A DNA stretch of 64,000 bases from Polynucleobacter sp. JS-JIR-5-A7 (GTDB taxonomy: Bacteria > Pseudomonadota > Gammaproteobacteria > Burkholderiales > Burkholderiaceae), in NCBI RefSeq assembly GCF_018687935.1, contig NZ_CP061308.1, forward strand, positions 1,110,048 through 1,174,047. The letters are read 5' to 3'. The position numbers and the translations under genes were made by a program. Positions 8,590 to 15,994 of this stretch are shown in pieces (the stretch's first letter is position 1; the number at the start of each line of letters is the position of its first letter). Under the pieces are notes generated by a model. It saw only the letters and a list, made by a program, of their open reading frames with translations, had not been told where the DNA came from and searched no databases.

Positions 8590-10260
8590 TCAAATATTTC
8601 TGAGTTCGCGCCTGAGAATTTTCCCAACATTGGATTTTGGGAGCTCGTGAATGAATACTGCTTTTCTTGGTCTCTTGTAGCTAGTGAGATGCTCTTTGCA
8701 ATATTGCAAAACGTCTGCTTCAGTAATGTGATGATCTGATTTGACGATATAAGCTTTGACAATCTCACCAAGCTTGCGGTGAGGAACGCCAATCACTGCG
8801 CATTCTTTAATGCCAGGCATTTGAGATAAGACATCTTCCACATCATTTGGGAAAACCTTAAAGCCGGCAACCACGATCATGTCTTTTTTGCGATCAACAA
8901 TTTGAATATGGCCATCCTCAGTAATCAGGCCAATATCACCAGATTTAAAGTAGCCGTCAGCCGTCATGCAGTGCGCAGTTTCTTCTGGTTTATTCCAGTA
9001 GCCCGCCATCAGCTGTGGCCCTTTAATGCAAATCTCACCGGGAGTGCCCTGGGGTAGTTCTACTTCATCATCATCCAGAATCACAAGGTCTGTACTGGGC
9101 ATGGGCACACCAATATGTCCTGTAAAGTGTTTCTCTAAAGGGCTATTGACGCAAACTACGGGTGATGTTTCAGATAAGCCATAGCCTTGGGCAATGGGCG
9201 AACCTGTCAGGGCCTGCCAATGATCGGCAGTTTTCTTATGCACTGCCATACCGCCACCAATAGTGACCAATAAATGGGGTAGCTTGACATTCTTAAACTC
9301 GGGACGATGTATCAATGCATGAAAGAGCGTATTGACGCCTGGAAAAATATTGATCTTGGGATGTTTGATCAGCAACTTAATAAAGCCATCAATATCTCTT
9401 GGGTTTGCTACCAGGACTAACAAGGCCCCTTTAGCTATTCCCAAAAGAGCGCAAGCTGTGAGGGCAAAGATATGAGTCATGGGTAACGCACATAAAAAAC
9501 TCAGCTGTTGATCTGGTTTATGTTTGAGACCCGGATTTAACCAAGACTCAATTTGCATCAAATTAGAAAGAATATTGCGGTGGAGTAAAACTGCCCCTTT
9601 GGAGGTTCCAGTAGTGCCGCCGGTATATTGCAAGAAGGCAATATCATCCAGGCCAATCTCAGGTCGATGATATGGATGTCGACTACCTATGGTCAGGGCG
9701 TCTTTAAAGTTGGTGTGTGCAACATTCCATGCTGGCACGATCTTTTTGATATTCCGGGCTACCCAATTGACGATATGTCCTTTTAAACCCAAGAGCTCCC
9801 CGGGACTACTGATAATGACTTGTTTTAAAGTCAGCCGTTCTGCTATTTGCTGATATGTATTAGCAAAGTTTTCCATCAGCACCAATACGCTAGCTCCGCT
9901 ATCTTGCAATTGAGCCTCAAGCTCTCGTGAGGTATAGAGTGGATTAATGTTGACGACTGTATAGCCAGCACGCAGTGTTCCAAGCATCGCAATCGCATAC
10001 TCAATCACGTTGGGGTACATCAAGGCTACCCGTGCTCCCCGATCTAATTCCAGGTTTTGAAGATAGGAAGCAAAGTCTTTTGATAATCGATCAATTTGAC
10101 CATACGTGAAAAACTTGCCCATGGACTCCACTGCCTTGCGATTACTAAAGCGATCAAAGCATTCTTCTAAGAATTCGGTTAAGGATGCATGAGAAGGGTC
10201 GCCAATTTCCTGCGGGACTCCTGCAGGATAGTTTTTTAGCCAAGGTTTTGGAGTATTCAT
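8590..10260 (-). CDS. fadD: Long-chain fatty acid-CoA ligase
   Basis: AMP-forming acyl-CoA synthetase (556 aa) that activates free fatty acids with ATP and CoA for beta-oxidation or lipid synthesis. The P-loop-like signature YTGGTTGTSKG lies at 212-222, YGLSETSP is the mid-domain motif, YFKSGDIG carries the ATP-ribose aspartate, and the C-terminal lysine sits in LPKSNVGKILRREL. An AGGA Shine-Dalgarno precedes the ATG. The enzyme fits the acyl-CoA genes near the right end of the window (ETF-QO, GcdH, ScoAB). The FadD subgroup is supported by length and motifs; chain-length preference is not readable. Confidence 0.9.
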   Translation of the reverse strand: MNTPKPWLKNYPAGVPQEIGDPSHASLTEFLEECFDRFSNRKAVESMGKFFTYGQIDRLSKDFASYLQNLELDRGARVALMYPNVIEYAIAMLGTLRAGYTVVNINPLYTSRELEAQLQDSGASVLVLMENFANTYQQIAERLTLKQVIISSPGELLGLKGHIVNWVARNIKKIVPAWNVAHTNFKDALTIGSRHPYHRPEIGLDDIAFLQYTGGTTGTSKGAVLLHRNILSNLMQIESWLNPGLKHKPDQQLSFLCALPMTHIFALTACALLGIAKGALLVLVANPRDIDGFIKLLIKHPKINIFPGVNTLFHALIHRPEFKNVKLPHLLVTIGGGMAVHKKTADHWQALTGSPIAQGYGLSETSPVVCVNSPLEKHFTGHIGVPMPSTDLVILDDDEVELPQGTPGEICIKGPQLMAGYWNKPEETAHCMTADGYFKSGDIGLITEDGHIQIVDRKKDMIVVAGFKVFPNDVEDVLSQMPGIKECAVIGVPHRKLGEIVKAYIVKSDHHITEADVLQYCKEHLTSYKRPRKAVFIHELPKSNVGKILRRELRNI

Positions 10261-10279
10261 ACAAATCCTATTGATAGGC

Positions 10280-10846
10280 TTAACTCATTATTTGCTTGAG
10301 TTTATCAATGAATAGCTCTTGCCCGTGATTTACTTTTTCTTGCCAATCATTACCAGAATTTTCATTAGCATCATCAGTAATATATTTGAATGACCGCCAT
10401 ACAATCTGATGCTGATGCGCTACCGCTGCGAGTGCAAACAATTCCATATCGACAACATCAACCCCTTGGCTATTGAGCCAAGGATCCTGCGCAGTCACAA
10501 AGCTATCGCCAGTACCACATAGAAATTTTCCAGATGAGAGATATTCTGATGGCTTATTACAAAACGGGGTTTGGCCTCGAGGAGCAAGCGGCTCTGTATC
10601 CATATCACGCTGAATGACCTTGCCGATATCTATTAAGCCATGAATTTGAGGGTTCACCTTCCCAGCGGTCCCAAAATTAATAATCTGATTAGGCGTATAT
10701 TGATGCATTGCTTTGACACAGGCGATCGTTGCGTTTATTTTGCCAATCCCAGAGTAGATAATCTCAACGCCTGACGGGAGTGCCTCGCGCTTGAGCTCAC
10801 TCTCTAATGCGGTAATAATGAGGTAATTCGTTTTCATGTCTGCCAT
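10280..10846 (-). CDS. Short purine-nucleoside nucleosidase of the MTA/SAH family
   Basis: Phosphorylase superfamily protein (188 aa), most like 5'-methylthioadenosine/S-adenosylhomocysteine nucleosidases, which release adenine. Visible motifs are the N-terminal IITALESEL, the glycine-rich FGTAGK, the purine/ribose site VVDMELFALAAVA and the catalytic-aspartate region YITDDAN. It is shorter than the usual nucleosidase of about 230 aa, so substrate scope is uncertain. It is divergently paired with apt with only 2 bp between start codons, which makes sense because Apt salvages the adenine released. An in-frame ATG three codons downstream (10837) is an alternative start; neither has a Shine-Dalgarno. 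Confidence 0.78.
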   Translation of the reverse strand: MADMKTNYLIITALESELKREALPSGVEIIYSGIGKINATIACVKAMHQYTPNQIINFGTAGKVNPQIHGLIDIGKVIQRDMDTEPLAPRGQTPFCNKPSEYLSSGKFLCGTGDSFVTAQDPWLNSQGVDVVDMELFALAAVAHQHQIVWRSFKYITDDANENSGNDWQEKVNHGQELFIDKLKQIMS

Positions 10847-10848
10847 AT

Positions 10849-11367
10849 ATGAATTTATTAGATTATCTACCCGGTGTACCCGATTTTCCGAAGCCTGGAA
10901 TTCTGTTTAGAGATATTTCCCCTTTATTAGCAGACCCAGCAGCCTTCAAAGAAGCGATTGCGAAGCTCAATGAATTAGCCCAATCATTTGACTATACCCA
11001 TATTTTAGGGATTGAATCGCGAGGCTTTATTTTTGGCTCCGCCCTTGCACATCATGCCCATAAAGGCCTAGCCCTCGCCAGAAAGCCCAATAAACTTCCC
11101 TTAGTGACCCATCGAGAGTTTTATGGCTTGGAATACGGCTCAGACTCCTTGGAAATTCAGCAGTCGACCCTGCCAAAAGATGCTCGGGTCTTGATGATTG
11201 ATGATGTACTGGCAACTGGAGGTACTTTAATAGCTGCTGATAAGCTGATTCGCAATGCTGGCTTTACTGTCTGTGGTGCGATTACGCTGCTTGAAATAGG
11301 CGCACTCAATGGCAGTGCTATTCTGAATCAACATGGAATACTGAATAAATCTGTATTGATTAGCTAA
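10849..11367 (+). CDS. apt: Adenine phosphoribosyltransferase
   Basis: Converts adenine and PRPP to AMP in purine salvage. The type I PRTase motif VLMIDDVLATGGT is intact, GIESRGFIFG is the adenine-side motif, and the N-terminus DYLPGVPDFPKPGILFRDISP is characteristic of Apt. The length of 172 aa is normal. It lies head to head with a nucleosidase that releases adenine, so the two genes form a plausible two-step salvage pair. The promoter must lie inside the opposite coding region because just two bases separate the starts. It converges on the YqjK-like gene with an 8-nt gap. Confidence 0.93.
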   Translation: MNLLDYLPGVPDFPKPGILFRDISPLLADPAAFKEAIAKLNELAQSFDYTHILGIESRGFIFGSALAHHAHKGLALARKPNKLPLVTHREFYGLEYGSDSLEIQQSTLPKDARVLMIDDVLATGGTLIAADKLIRNAGFTVCGAITLLEIGALNGSAILNQHGILNKSVLIS

Positions 11368-11375
11368 ATCTTGAC

Positions 11376-11657
11376 CTAGACTAAGCGCTTGACACTCTTG
11401 AGCAACTTCATAGCACCCCAACCAACAGCCAAAACCTTGCTAGCCAATTTAGGTCTGTAATGAGCCAGGGCCGCAAAGGCACTCGTCCATAGTAATGGGT
11501 TGTCTTTGAGAAAGTGAAAGGCATCAACACCCTTATCAGCCCATGAGAGTGGCTTCTCCCAAGGCTCAAAGTGCTGAGAAAATTCAAGGCGCTCATGGCT
11601 GGATCTTTTTTGAAGCTCTTGACGACGAGCCTCCAGGGCTTTGAGTCTATTGCTCAT
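11376..11657 (-). CDS. YqjK-like small protein
   Basis: A 93-residue basic protein with an N-terminal charged helix (SNRLKALEARRQELQKRS) and a moderately hydrophobic middle. It resembles YqjK, the third member of the enterobacterial yqjD-yqjE-yqjK set. It starts 3 nt after the stop of the YqjE-like gene, so the three are clearly one operon. No biochemical function is known; it probably associates with the inner membrane like its partners. The family call rests mainly on gene order. Confidence 0.65.
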   Translation of the reverse strand: MSNRLKALEARRQELQKRSSHERLEFSQHFEPWEKPLSWADKGVDAFHFLKDNPLLWTSAFAALAHYRPKLASKVLAVGWGAMKLLKSVKRLV

Positions 11658-11660
11658 ACC

Positions 11661-12029
11661 TTAGCGCGAAAGCTCTTCCCTGTCTTTAGCGAATTCTGTA
11701 ATCGATGCTTCGAATAACTTAGGCATATTGCGTAGCGCTTGCATAATCACAAGCGCCAAAATTAAGCCGATAGAGATAAATGCGGTAGTGAGCAAGCCTA
11801 GAACTAGCATCCGATCAGATTCCCAACTATAGATGACGATGAGTAAAGCCAACATTACCAAGCCAAAGAATAAAAAGAATAAGGCACTCACAATCATTAC
11901 CAGCAGCCTGATCAATTTGTTTCTGGCAATTTGCACATCAACCGATAAAAGCTCTAAACGAGTTTGCGCAATAGATGCACCCGTTGAGGCAAGGTTTTTA
12001 ATGGAGGAGAGTAAATTTTCTTGAGACAT
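11661..12029 (-). CDS. YqjE/phage holin superfamily III membrane protein
   Basis: A 122-residue protein with an amphipathic N-terminus, two strongly hydrophobic helices (LIRLLVMIVSALFFLFFGLV and VLGLLTTAFISIGLILALVI) joined by a short loop, and a charged tail. This is the layout of YqjE, annotated as a holin-superfamily protein. It lies between the DUF883 gene (6 nt gap) and the YqjK-like gene (3 nt gap). In enterobacteria the homologous operon is stress and stationary-phase induced; that role is inferred here, not seen. Confidence 0.75.
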   Translation of the reverse strand: MSQENLLSSIKNLASTGASIAQTRLELLSVDVQIARNKLIRLLVMIVSALFFLFFGLVMLALLIVIYSWESDRMLVLGLLTTAFISIGLILALVIMQALRNMPKLFEASITEFAKDREELSR

Positions 12030-12035
12030 GCAAAC

Positions 12036-12377
12036 CTAGCGACGACGGATCAAAAGACCAATTAATAAGCCTAAGCCAGCAGCAACACCAACTGCCTCCC
12101 ACGGATTACGATGCACGAAATCATCCGCACCTTCAGCAACTACCTTAGCTTTTTCGGTCAAAGTCCCCTCAAGATTTGATAGACTTTCCTTAGCACCGGA
12201 GATAGTTTCAAGCGCCTTATGGCGAATAGCGCTAATTGTCTCACTGGGATGATCTTCAGCAGCCTGAATTAAAGCCTCAGCATCGGCCATTAGAGATTTA
12301 AATTCACCGATTAATTGATCTGCGCTAGAAGCTGATGCTTCTTGAGGAATGGCGTGTTGTGATTTCTGAGTAGTCAT
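12036..12377 (-). CDS. DUF883 (ElaB/YqjD) ribosome-associated membrane-anchored protein
   Basis: A 113-residue protein with a long charged helical region followed by the diagnostic C-terminus HRNPWEAVGVAAGLGLLIGL ending in RRR, a single membrane anchor with an arginine cap. ElaB/YqjD family members tether inactive 70S ribosomes to the inner membrane in stationary phase. It is the first gene of the three-gene yqjD-yqjE-yqjK-like operon, with AGGAAA upstream of the ATG. The family assignment is strong; the ribosome-tethering role is carried over from E. coli. Confidence 0.85.
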   Translation of the reverse strand: MTTQKSQHAIPQEASASSADQLIGEFKSLMADAEALIQAAEDHPSETISAIRHKALETISGAKESLSNLEGTLTEKAKVVAEGADDFVHRNPWEAVGVAAGLGLLIGLLIRRR

Positions 12378-12403
12378 AAGAGTTTCCTAGATTCCTGTCT
12401 ATT

Positions 12404-12865
12404 CTAAGTACTTCTAGGGGCAGAACCTAGCAATAAAACTGTCATACCTGCATTGCCAGCCTTGAAGTGCCTTAAATACCGTTTTAATCCTGGGCACTTT
12501 TTCAATAAATCCCGACAAGCTGGGCTTGCATAGGGAACATTCTCCCCATAGAAATACTCCTCAACCCGATCAGCAAACCGATTATTTTCGAGCGCCTCAT
12601 GGATCGCCCATTTAATACGACCACCCTCACCAGATGAGCCATAGCCGTGTACTAAAACGATCGCCTTCAGACCAAGCTCATAAGCAGCTCTCAGATATAC
12701 AGTTAAATGGTCCAAGGCCTCTTCAACATTTGGAAAGCCCTGCTTAATATTGAATTCGGTGACATCTACAAACATGCTGGGCAGCTCTGCGCTCCCACAA
12801 TGCTGACAGGAGCCCATTAAAAATCTAGGATTACCGCACTCTGCACACTCAAATGCCTGGGTCAT
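12404..12865 (-). CDS. Zinc-ribbon plus Smr (MutS2-type) domain protein
   Basis: A 153-residue protein with two recognisable parts. The N-terminus holds two CxxC pairs (CAEC, CQHC) spaced like a zinc ribbon. The C-terminal half is an Smr domain: VDVTEFNIKQGFPNVEEALD leads to IVLVHGYGSSGEGGRIKWAI, the HGxG nuclease/nucleic-acid-binding motif. Free-standing Smr proteins are nucleases or ribosome-rescue factors in other bacteria. The ribbon-Smr combination is short and not one I can name. It lies 26 nt before the yqjD-like operon, so it may be co-transcribed, and is divergent from the hydrolase gene. Confidence 0.75.
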   Translation of the reverse strand: MTQAFECAECGNPRFLMGSCQHCGSAELPSMFVDVTEFNIKQGFPNVEEALDHLTVYLRAAYELGLKAIVLVHGYGSSGEGGRIKWAIHEALENNRFADRVEEYFYGENVPYASPACRDLLKKCPGLKRYLRHFKAGNAGMTVLLLGSAPRST

Positions 12866-12909
12866 CAGAAAATCCTGCTATAAATAAATAATAATAAAAG
12901 GAGACAAGT

Positions 12910-14004
12910 ATGTATTTAGCCATTATGAAGGGCGTTGCGCTCGCCCTCACAATTACCTCACTCAATGCACTAGCCCATAAGCCGACTGAACCGGCTCATC
13001 AACTCTATTCTGAGGGCAACTTTCAACTAGAGAATGGCTCCATCATTCAAGATTTTAATTTGTCCTATACGACACAAGGCACCCTGAATGCCGATAAGAG
13101 TAACGCCATTTTGATGGTGACAGCCATTGGCGGAAATCATCATCGCATTGATTACCTGATTGGTCCCGGTAAAGCATTAGATACTGACAAGTACTTTGTC
13201 ATCTGCACTGATGCTATTGGTAATGGCTTGAGTACCTCGCCATCCAATAGCAAGGCACAAGCTAATGTTAGCTTTCCAGAATTTAATATACGGGATATGG
13301 TCAACACACAACATCAGTTGGTTGTAGATCACTTTGGTATTAAAAAATTAGTTGCGGTAATCGGAGCCTCTATGGGTGGTATGCAAGCCTTACAGTGGGC
13401 CGTCTCCTACCCAAATGCCATGCAAGCAATCATCCCGATTATTCCTTTAGCCAAAACCCCAGCATGGACTACCGGCGTACTAGAGATGCTCCGTCAAAGC
13501 ATCATGACTGACCCTGGCTACCAAGGCGGCAAATACGATAAACCGGTGGAGCAAGGCATGCGTCTATGGTCTGGCTGGTTAAGTGGAGTAATCGTCAGAA
13601 CACCCGCTTATCAGGAACAATTAAATCCAACGCCTGCAGCAGAAATTGAATACCTTAAAAAGGTGCAAGATGCTGGTTGGAAAAGAATGGATGCTAATGA
13701 CTGGATCTGGCAATCACGTGCCTATGACCGTCATGACGTAGGACAAACTAAAGGCTTCGACAATAATACGGCAGCGGCACTGAAATCTATTAAAGCTAAA
13801 ACATTAATATTGGCAGGTACCGGTGACTTGCTTAATCCAGAGTCAGATGCCAAGTCTTCAGCAAAACTCATTCCTGGAGCCAAGTACATGCCAATCAATG
13901 ATCGTCTGCCAATGGGTCACTTGTCTGGGGCTGGCGCAACTCCAGATGAAAATGCTTTTCAGAATAAAGTAATTAAAGACTTTTTATCCACTCTCAAGAA
14001 TTAA
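12910..14004 (+). CDS. Exported alpha/beta hydrolase, homoserine O-acetyltransferase (MetX)-like
   Basis: An alpha/beta hydrolase (364 aa) of the MetX/acyltransferase type: ILMVTAIGGNHHRIDYLIGPGKALDTDKYFVICTD resembles the homoserine acetyltransferase front half (shown only as a landmark at residues 67-101), the nucleophile is S154 in IGASMGGMQ and the catalytic His is near H337 (PMGHLSG). The N-terminus looks like a signal peptide ending near ALAHKP, unusual for MetX, which is cytoplasmic. It is therefore more likely a periplasmic esterase/acyltransferase paralogue. AAGGAG lies 6 nt before the ATG. A terminator follows. Confidence 0.8.
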   Translation: MYLAIMKGVALALTITSLNALAHKPTEPAHQLYSEGNFQLENGSIIQDFNLSYTTQGTLNADKSNAILMVTAIGGNHHRIDYLIGPGKALDTDKYFVICTDAIGNGLSTSPSNSKAQANVSFPEFNIRDMVNTQHQLVVDHFGIKKLVAVIGASMGGMQALQWAVSYPNAMQAIIPIIPLAKTPAWTTGVLEMLRQSIMTDPGYQGGKYDKPVEQGMRLWSGWLSGVIVRTPAYQEQLNPTPAAEIEYLKKVQDAGWKRMDANDWIWQSRAYDRHDVGQTKGFDNNTAAALKSIKAKTLILAGTGDLLNPESDAKSSAKLIPGAKYMPINDRLPMGHLSGAGATPDENAFQNKVIKDFLSTLKN

Positions 14005-14032
14005 CTTGATAAAAATTGTATCAACTATTTAC

Positions 14033-14056
14033 ACCCCGCCTAGCGCGGGGTTTTTT
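14033..14056 (+). terminator. Rho-independent terminator after the MetX-like hydrolase
   Basis: Stem ACCCCGC / GCGGGGT around a 5-nt loop, followed by six T (14051-14056). It is strongly one-directional: on the minus strand there is no T-run after the stem. Confidence 0.88.
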
Positions 14057-14073
14057 AACCGCCCTGTCCAGAA

Positions 14074-14370
14074 TTAGGAGCAGTACTTCACTTCAAGAAC
14101 GCTGGCGTCAGTAGATTTGTCGTCAACCATCAAGCTCAACTTCTTATGAGCGCTCTCTCTATTTTCCTGAGTCTTCAAATGACGATCAATCAAACTGGCA
14201 ACATCTTTACGGATTGAAGTATTGCCGTATTGCAGGCCTTTCAATGTAGATACCGCTTCCGCAGAAATCTTGCACTGCTGAGTTACTAATGCAGAGGAAT
14301 CGGATGCGGTATTTGCGTATGCAAAGGCAGCGACTGAAATAGTAACAACAACCAATAGAGTCTTTTTCAA
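14074..14370 (-). CDS. Small secreted protein of unknown function
   Basis: A 98-residue product starting at a TTG (14368-14370) with TAAGGA six to seven bases upstream. The N-terminus is a clear Sec signal peptide (KKTLLVVVTISVAAFAYA-NTAS). The mature part of about 80 residues has two cysteines (QQC and the penultimate C of VKYCS) that could form one disulfide, and is otherwise helical and charged. I do not recognise a family. The start lies one base after the stop of the 59-aa HTH protein gene, so the two are translationally coupled. This suggests that the regulator controls, or is controlled with, this secreted product. Confidence 0.7.
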   Translation of the reverse strand: MKKTLLVVVTISVAAFAYANTASDSSALVTQQCKISAEAVSTLKGLQYGNTSIRKDVASLIDRHLKTQENRESAHKKLSLMVDDKSTDASVLEVKYCS

Positions 14371-14371
14371 C

Positions 14372-14551
14372 TTAGTTCCTTATTTTGTGACCACATGTTG
14401 GGCAACAACCCATATCTTTTGCCTTCGTTTTTCTGAGGGCGGCATACACACTGGACTCTGAAATCTCCATCTTTCGAGCGGCCTGAGCTGCGCTCATGCC
14501 CTTCCCTATCCACTCCAAGGCTTGATGTGTTTTCGGTATTTGTCTCTTCAT
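14372..14551 (-). CDS. 59-aa HTH protein with C-terminal cysteine cluster
   Basis: An overlooked small gene in a different frame from a longer spurious ORF. The 59-residue product begins MKRQIPKTHQALEWIGKG, continues with a helix-turn-helix-like stretch (MSAAQAARKMEISESSVYAA) and ends with CCPTCGHKIRN, a CCxxCxxH cluster suited to binding a metal. SD-like AGAGGA directly precedes the ATG. The HTH resembles resolvase/transposase-type or recombinase-type helices that count small repeated sites. Its stop codon is one base before the TTG of the secreted protein gene. The inverted and direct repeats over its promoter make autoregulation a reasonable inference. Function unknown. Confidence 0.72.
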   Translation of the reverse strand: MKRQIPKTHQALEWIGKGMSAAQAARKMEISESSVYAALRKTKAKDMGCCPTCGHKIRN

Positions 14552-14570
14552 TTCCTCTCCCAGTCATCAA

Positions 14571-14598
14571 ACTATAACACAACTTCATAAGTTGTGAA
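14571..14598 (-). promoter_or_regulatory. Sigma70-type promoter of the small HTH/secreted protein operon
   Basis: Minus-strand -35 TTCACA (14593-14598, five of six to consensus), 16-nt spacer, -10 TATAGT (14571-14576, four to five of six). The expected start near 14564 leaves a leader of about 13 nt before the Shine-Dalgarno and the ATG at 14551. The spacer and -35 are covered by an inverted repeat. Confidence 0.6.
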
Positions 14599-14606
14599 GT
14601 TGTGAA
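14578..14606. repeat. Operator-like inverted repeat with overlapping direct repeat
   Basis: CACAACTTCA (14578-14587) and TGAAGTTGTG (14595-14604) are a perfect 10-bp inverted repeat with a 7-bp centre. The right arm also belongs to a tandem duplication GTTGTGAA GTTGTGAA (14591-14606). The element covers the promoter spacer and -35, the position expected for a repressor-binding site. Confidence 0.6.
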
Positions 14607-14673
14607 GTGTAGTAAATTAATCATGACAAACCCTAGGTTTTGAACTAAAACGCTGAAGTTGATAAAACGAAGG

Positions 14674-14693
14674 TCTTCAACCTGATTTGAAGA
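14674..14693. repeat. Short inverted repeat upstream of the lipoprotein gene
   Basis: TCTTCAA and TTGAAGA form a 7-bp stem around a 6-nt loop in the region between the divergent small-HTH operon and the lipoprotein gene. It could be a binding site or chance; no T-run follows. Confidence 0.3.
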
Positions 14694-14750
14694 GAATGGT
14701 CAGGGAAGCTGGCAGACGATAGTATGATTTGGGGATCTAAGGAGCTAAAT

Positions 14751-15287
14751 ATGTACCGTTTTGCATTATTACTAGCAATCAGCTGTGGGCTAATCGCCTG
14801 TGCCAATAACGATAAAAAGATTAGTGCTTGGGAGGTCAATGATGTCTATCAATCTACGATAGTCACCCCTAATACCTCTGGTGGAAAGACCTATGTAGGG
14901 CCATCGATCAATACGATGGATGAATTCAATACCTATGAAATGTTTAACTTGCGTAGCGAGAAAACCCAGCAAGGAGTGAAGTCCTATGAACTCCAGGTTC
15001 ACTTGACCTATTTCACACAAATGCGCAATTACGATTCTGCAACCCTGCTCAATGGACCAGTTACCACTTTTAAGGCGATCTCTAAAGAGGCTGGTCTGTG
15101 TGAGGCCAGAGGATGCATCTTCAAGGAATTAGTGTCGATTAATCTGACTGATGCTTTTTTAAAGGAGCGCGTGAAGGACGGTTTTCAACTGACCCTCTCC
15201 TCAAAGGCTGGTATCAGTACGGTGATATATGTTCCACCGCAATATTTAAAAGGCTACCTAAAAGCGGTTGACGGTATCAACTATTAG
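14751..15287 (+). CDS. Hypothetical lipoprotein
   Basis: A 178-residue product with a lipoprotein signal peptide: hydrophobic MYRFALLLAISCG followed by the lipobox LIAC with the acylated cysteine at position 17. The rest has no family I recognise; it contains one CEARGC motif that could be a disulfide loop. An upstream in-frame ATG (14724) exists, but AAGGAG at 14739-14744 lies 6 nt before the ATG at 14751, and only this start puts the lipobox in the right place. Aspartate is not at +2 (ANNDKK follows the cysteine), so outer-membrane sorting is likely. It is monocistronic, with a terminator downstream. Confidence 0.75.
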   Translation: MYRFALLLAISCGLIACANNDKKISAWEVNDVYQSTIVTPNTSGGKTYVGPSINTMDEFNTYEMFNLRSEKTQQGVKSYELQVHLTYFTQMRNYDSATLLNGPVTTFKAISKEAGLCEARGCIFKELVSINLTDAFLKERVKDGFQLTLSSKAGISTVIYVPPQYLKGYLKAVDGINY

Positions 15288-15294
15288 AGCCTGC

Positions 15295-15310
15295 TATGCA
15301 TTGCTGCATA
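15295..15310. repeat. Small hairpin TATGCA/TGCATA after the lipoprotein gene
   Basis: TATGCA (15295-15300), loop TTGC, TGCATA (15305-15310). It lies just past the lipoprotein stop and before the strong terminator; it may contribute to 3'-end structure. Confidence 0.3.
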
Positions 15311-15337
15311 TAGCTTTGCAGCTTATTGCAGAGAAAT

Positions 15338-15363
15338 AAAAAACCGCCCGAAGGCGGTTTTTT
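15338..15363. terminator. Bidirectional terminator between the lipoprotein and phasin genes
   Basis: AAAAAACCGCC, CGAA tetraloop, GGCGGTTTTTT: a near-perfect stem with A-run on one side and T-run on the other, so it can stop transcripts from both convergent genes. Confidence 0.92.
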
Positions 15364-15386
15364 ATTGAAGCAAGTAAGTCTACGAA

Positions 15387-15959
15387 TTAAGCAGCTTTAC
15401 GTGCTTTTGCAGCTGGCTTAGCTACAGCGTATTGACCTTGAATGTTAGCCAATGCAGCGTCAACACTTTTCTCAAAGCTTGCGAATGCATCAGTTGCAGT
15501 TGCGCGAACTTGGTCAAACTGTTGAACTGAAGCTTCAAATGCAGTTTTGAATGCAGCAACAAATGCCTCAGAACCAGCAGGAGCTGTCTTAGTAGCTTCT
15601 TTAACAAAGTTAACCATATCGTCACGTGCATCATCGATTGAAGCGTCAATCACTTGAGCAACTTCTTTGTTACCGTTACGAACAACTTTGCTAACTTTAG
15701 CTTGATATGCAGTTGCATACTTAACAGCTTCTTGAGCAGTTTCAGGTTGAGCTAATTTAGCCAATTGTTGTGGATCCTTGATTGCCAACAATTGTGAGCT
15801 TGTATCTTGTGCAGCAGCTAATGCATCTTTAGCAGCAGCTTGGTTGATTTCTGCTAATTCTTGCGCACTTTCAACAGCAACTTGTGCCAAATGTTTAGCG
15901 TTTTCAACAGCTTTAGCTTGAGCTTGAGCGATTTGATCGTTTAATTGATTCTGGAACAT
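15387..15959 (-). CDS. phaP: Phasin family protein (polyhydroxyalkanoate granule-associated)
   Basis: A 190-residue, alanine-, glutamine- and lysine-rich helical protein of the PhaP/TIGR01841 type. It begins MFQNQLNDQIAQAQAK, contains the phasin-typical pattern of long amphipathic helices (around LAIKDPQQLAKLAQPETAQ and VVRNGNKEVAQVIDASIDDA) and ends in a basic Ala/Lys tail (AKPAAKARKAA). Phasins coat PHA granules and limit their size. The longer ORF (to 16040) is rejected because AAGGA lies 7 nt before the ATG at 15957-15959. Its promoter is overlapped by palindromic TGTTGC elements, suggesting control by a repressor such as PhaR. Confidence 0.88.
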   Translation of the reverse strand: MFQNQLNDQIAQAQAKAVENAKHLAQVAVESAQELAEINQAAAKDALAAAQDTSSQLLAIKDPQQLAKLAQPETAQEAVKYATAYQAKVSKVVRNGNKEVAQVIDASIDDARDDMVNFVKEATKTAPAGSEAFVAAFKTAFEASVQQFDQVRATATDAFASFEKSVDAALANIQGQYAVAKPAAKARKAA

Positions 15960-15994
15960 GGTTAATCCTTTTTTTAGTAGATGGTTGTATAACT

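Noticed and set aside
14367..14624. An 85-codon minus-strand open frame covering the same bases as the 59-aa HTH gene
   Set aside because: Its product has no recognisable features, its start lacks a Shine-Dalgarno and it overlaps the promoter; the shorter frame has SD, HTH and Cys motif and couples to the next gene.
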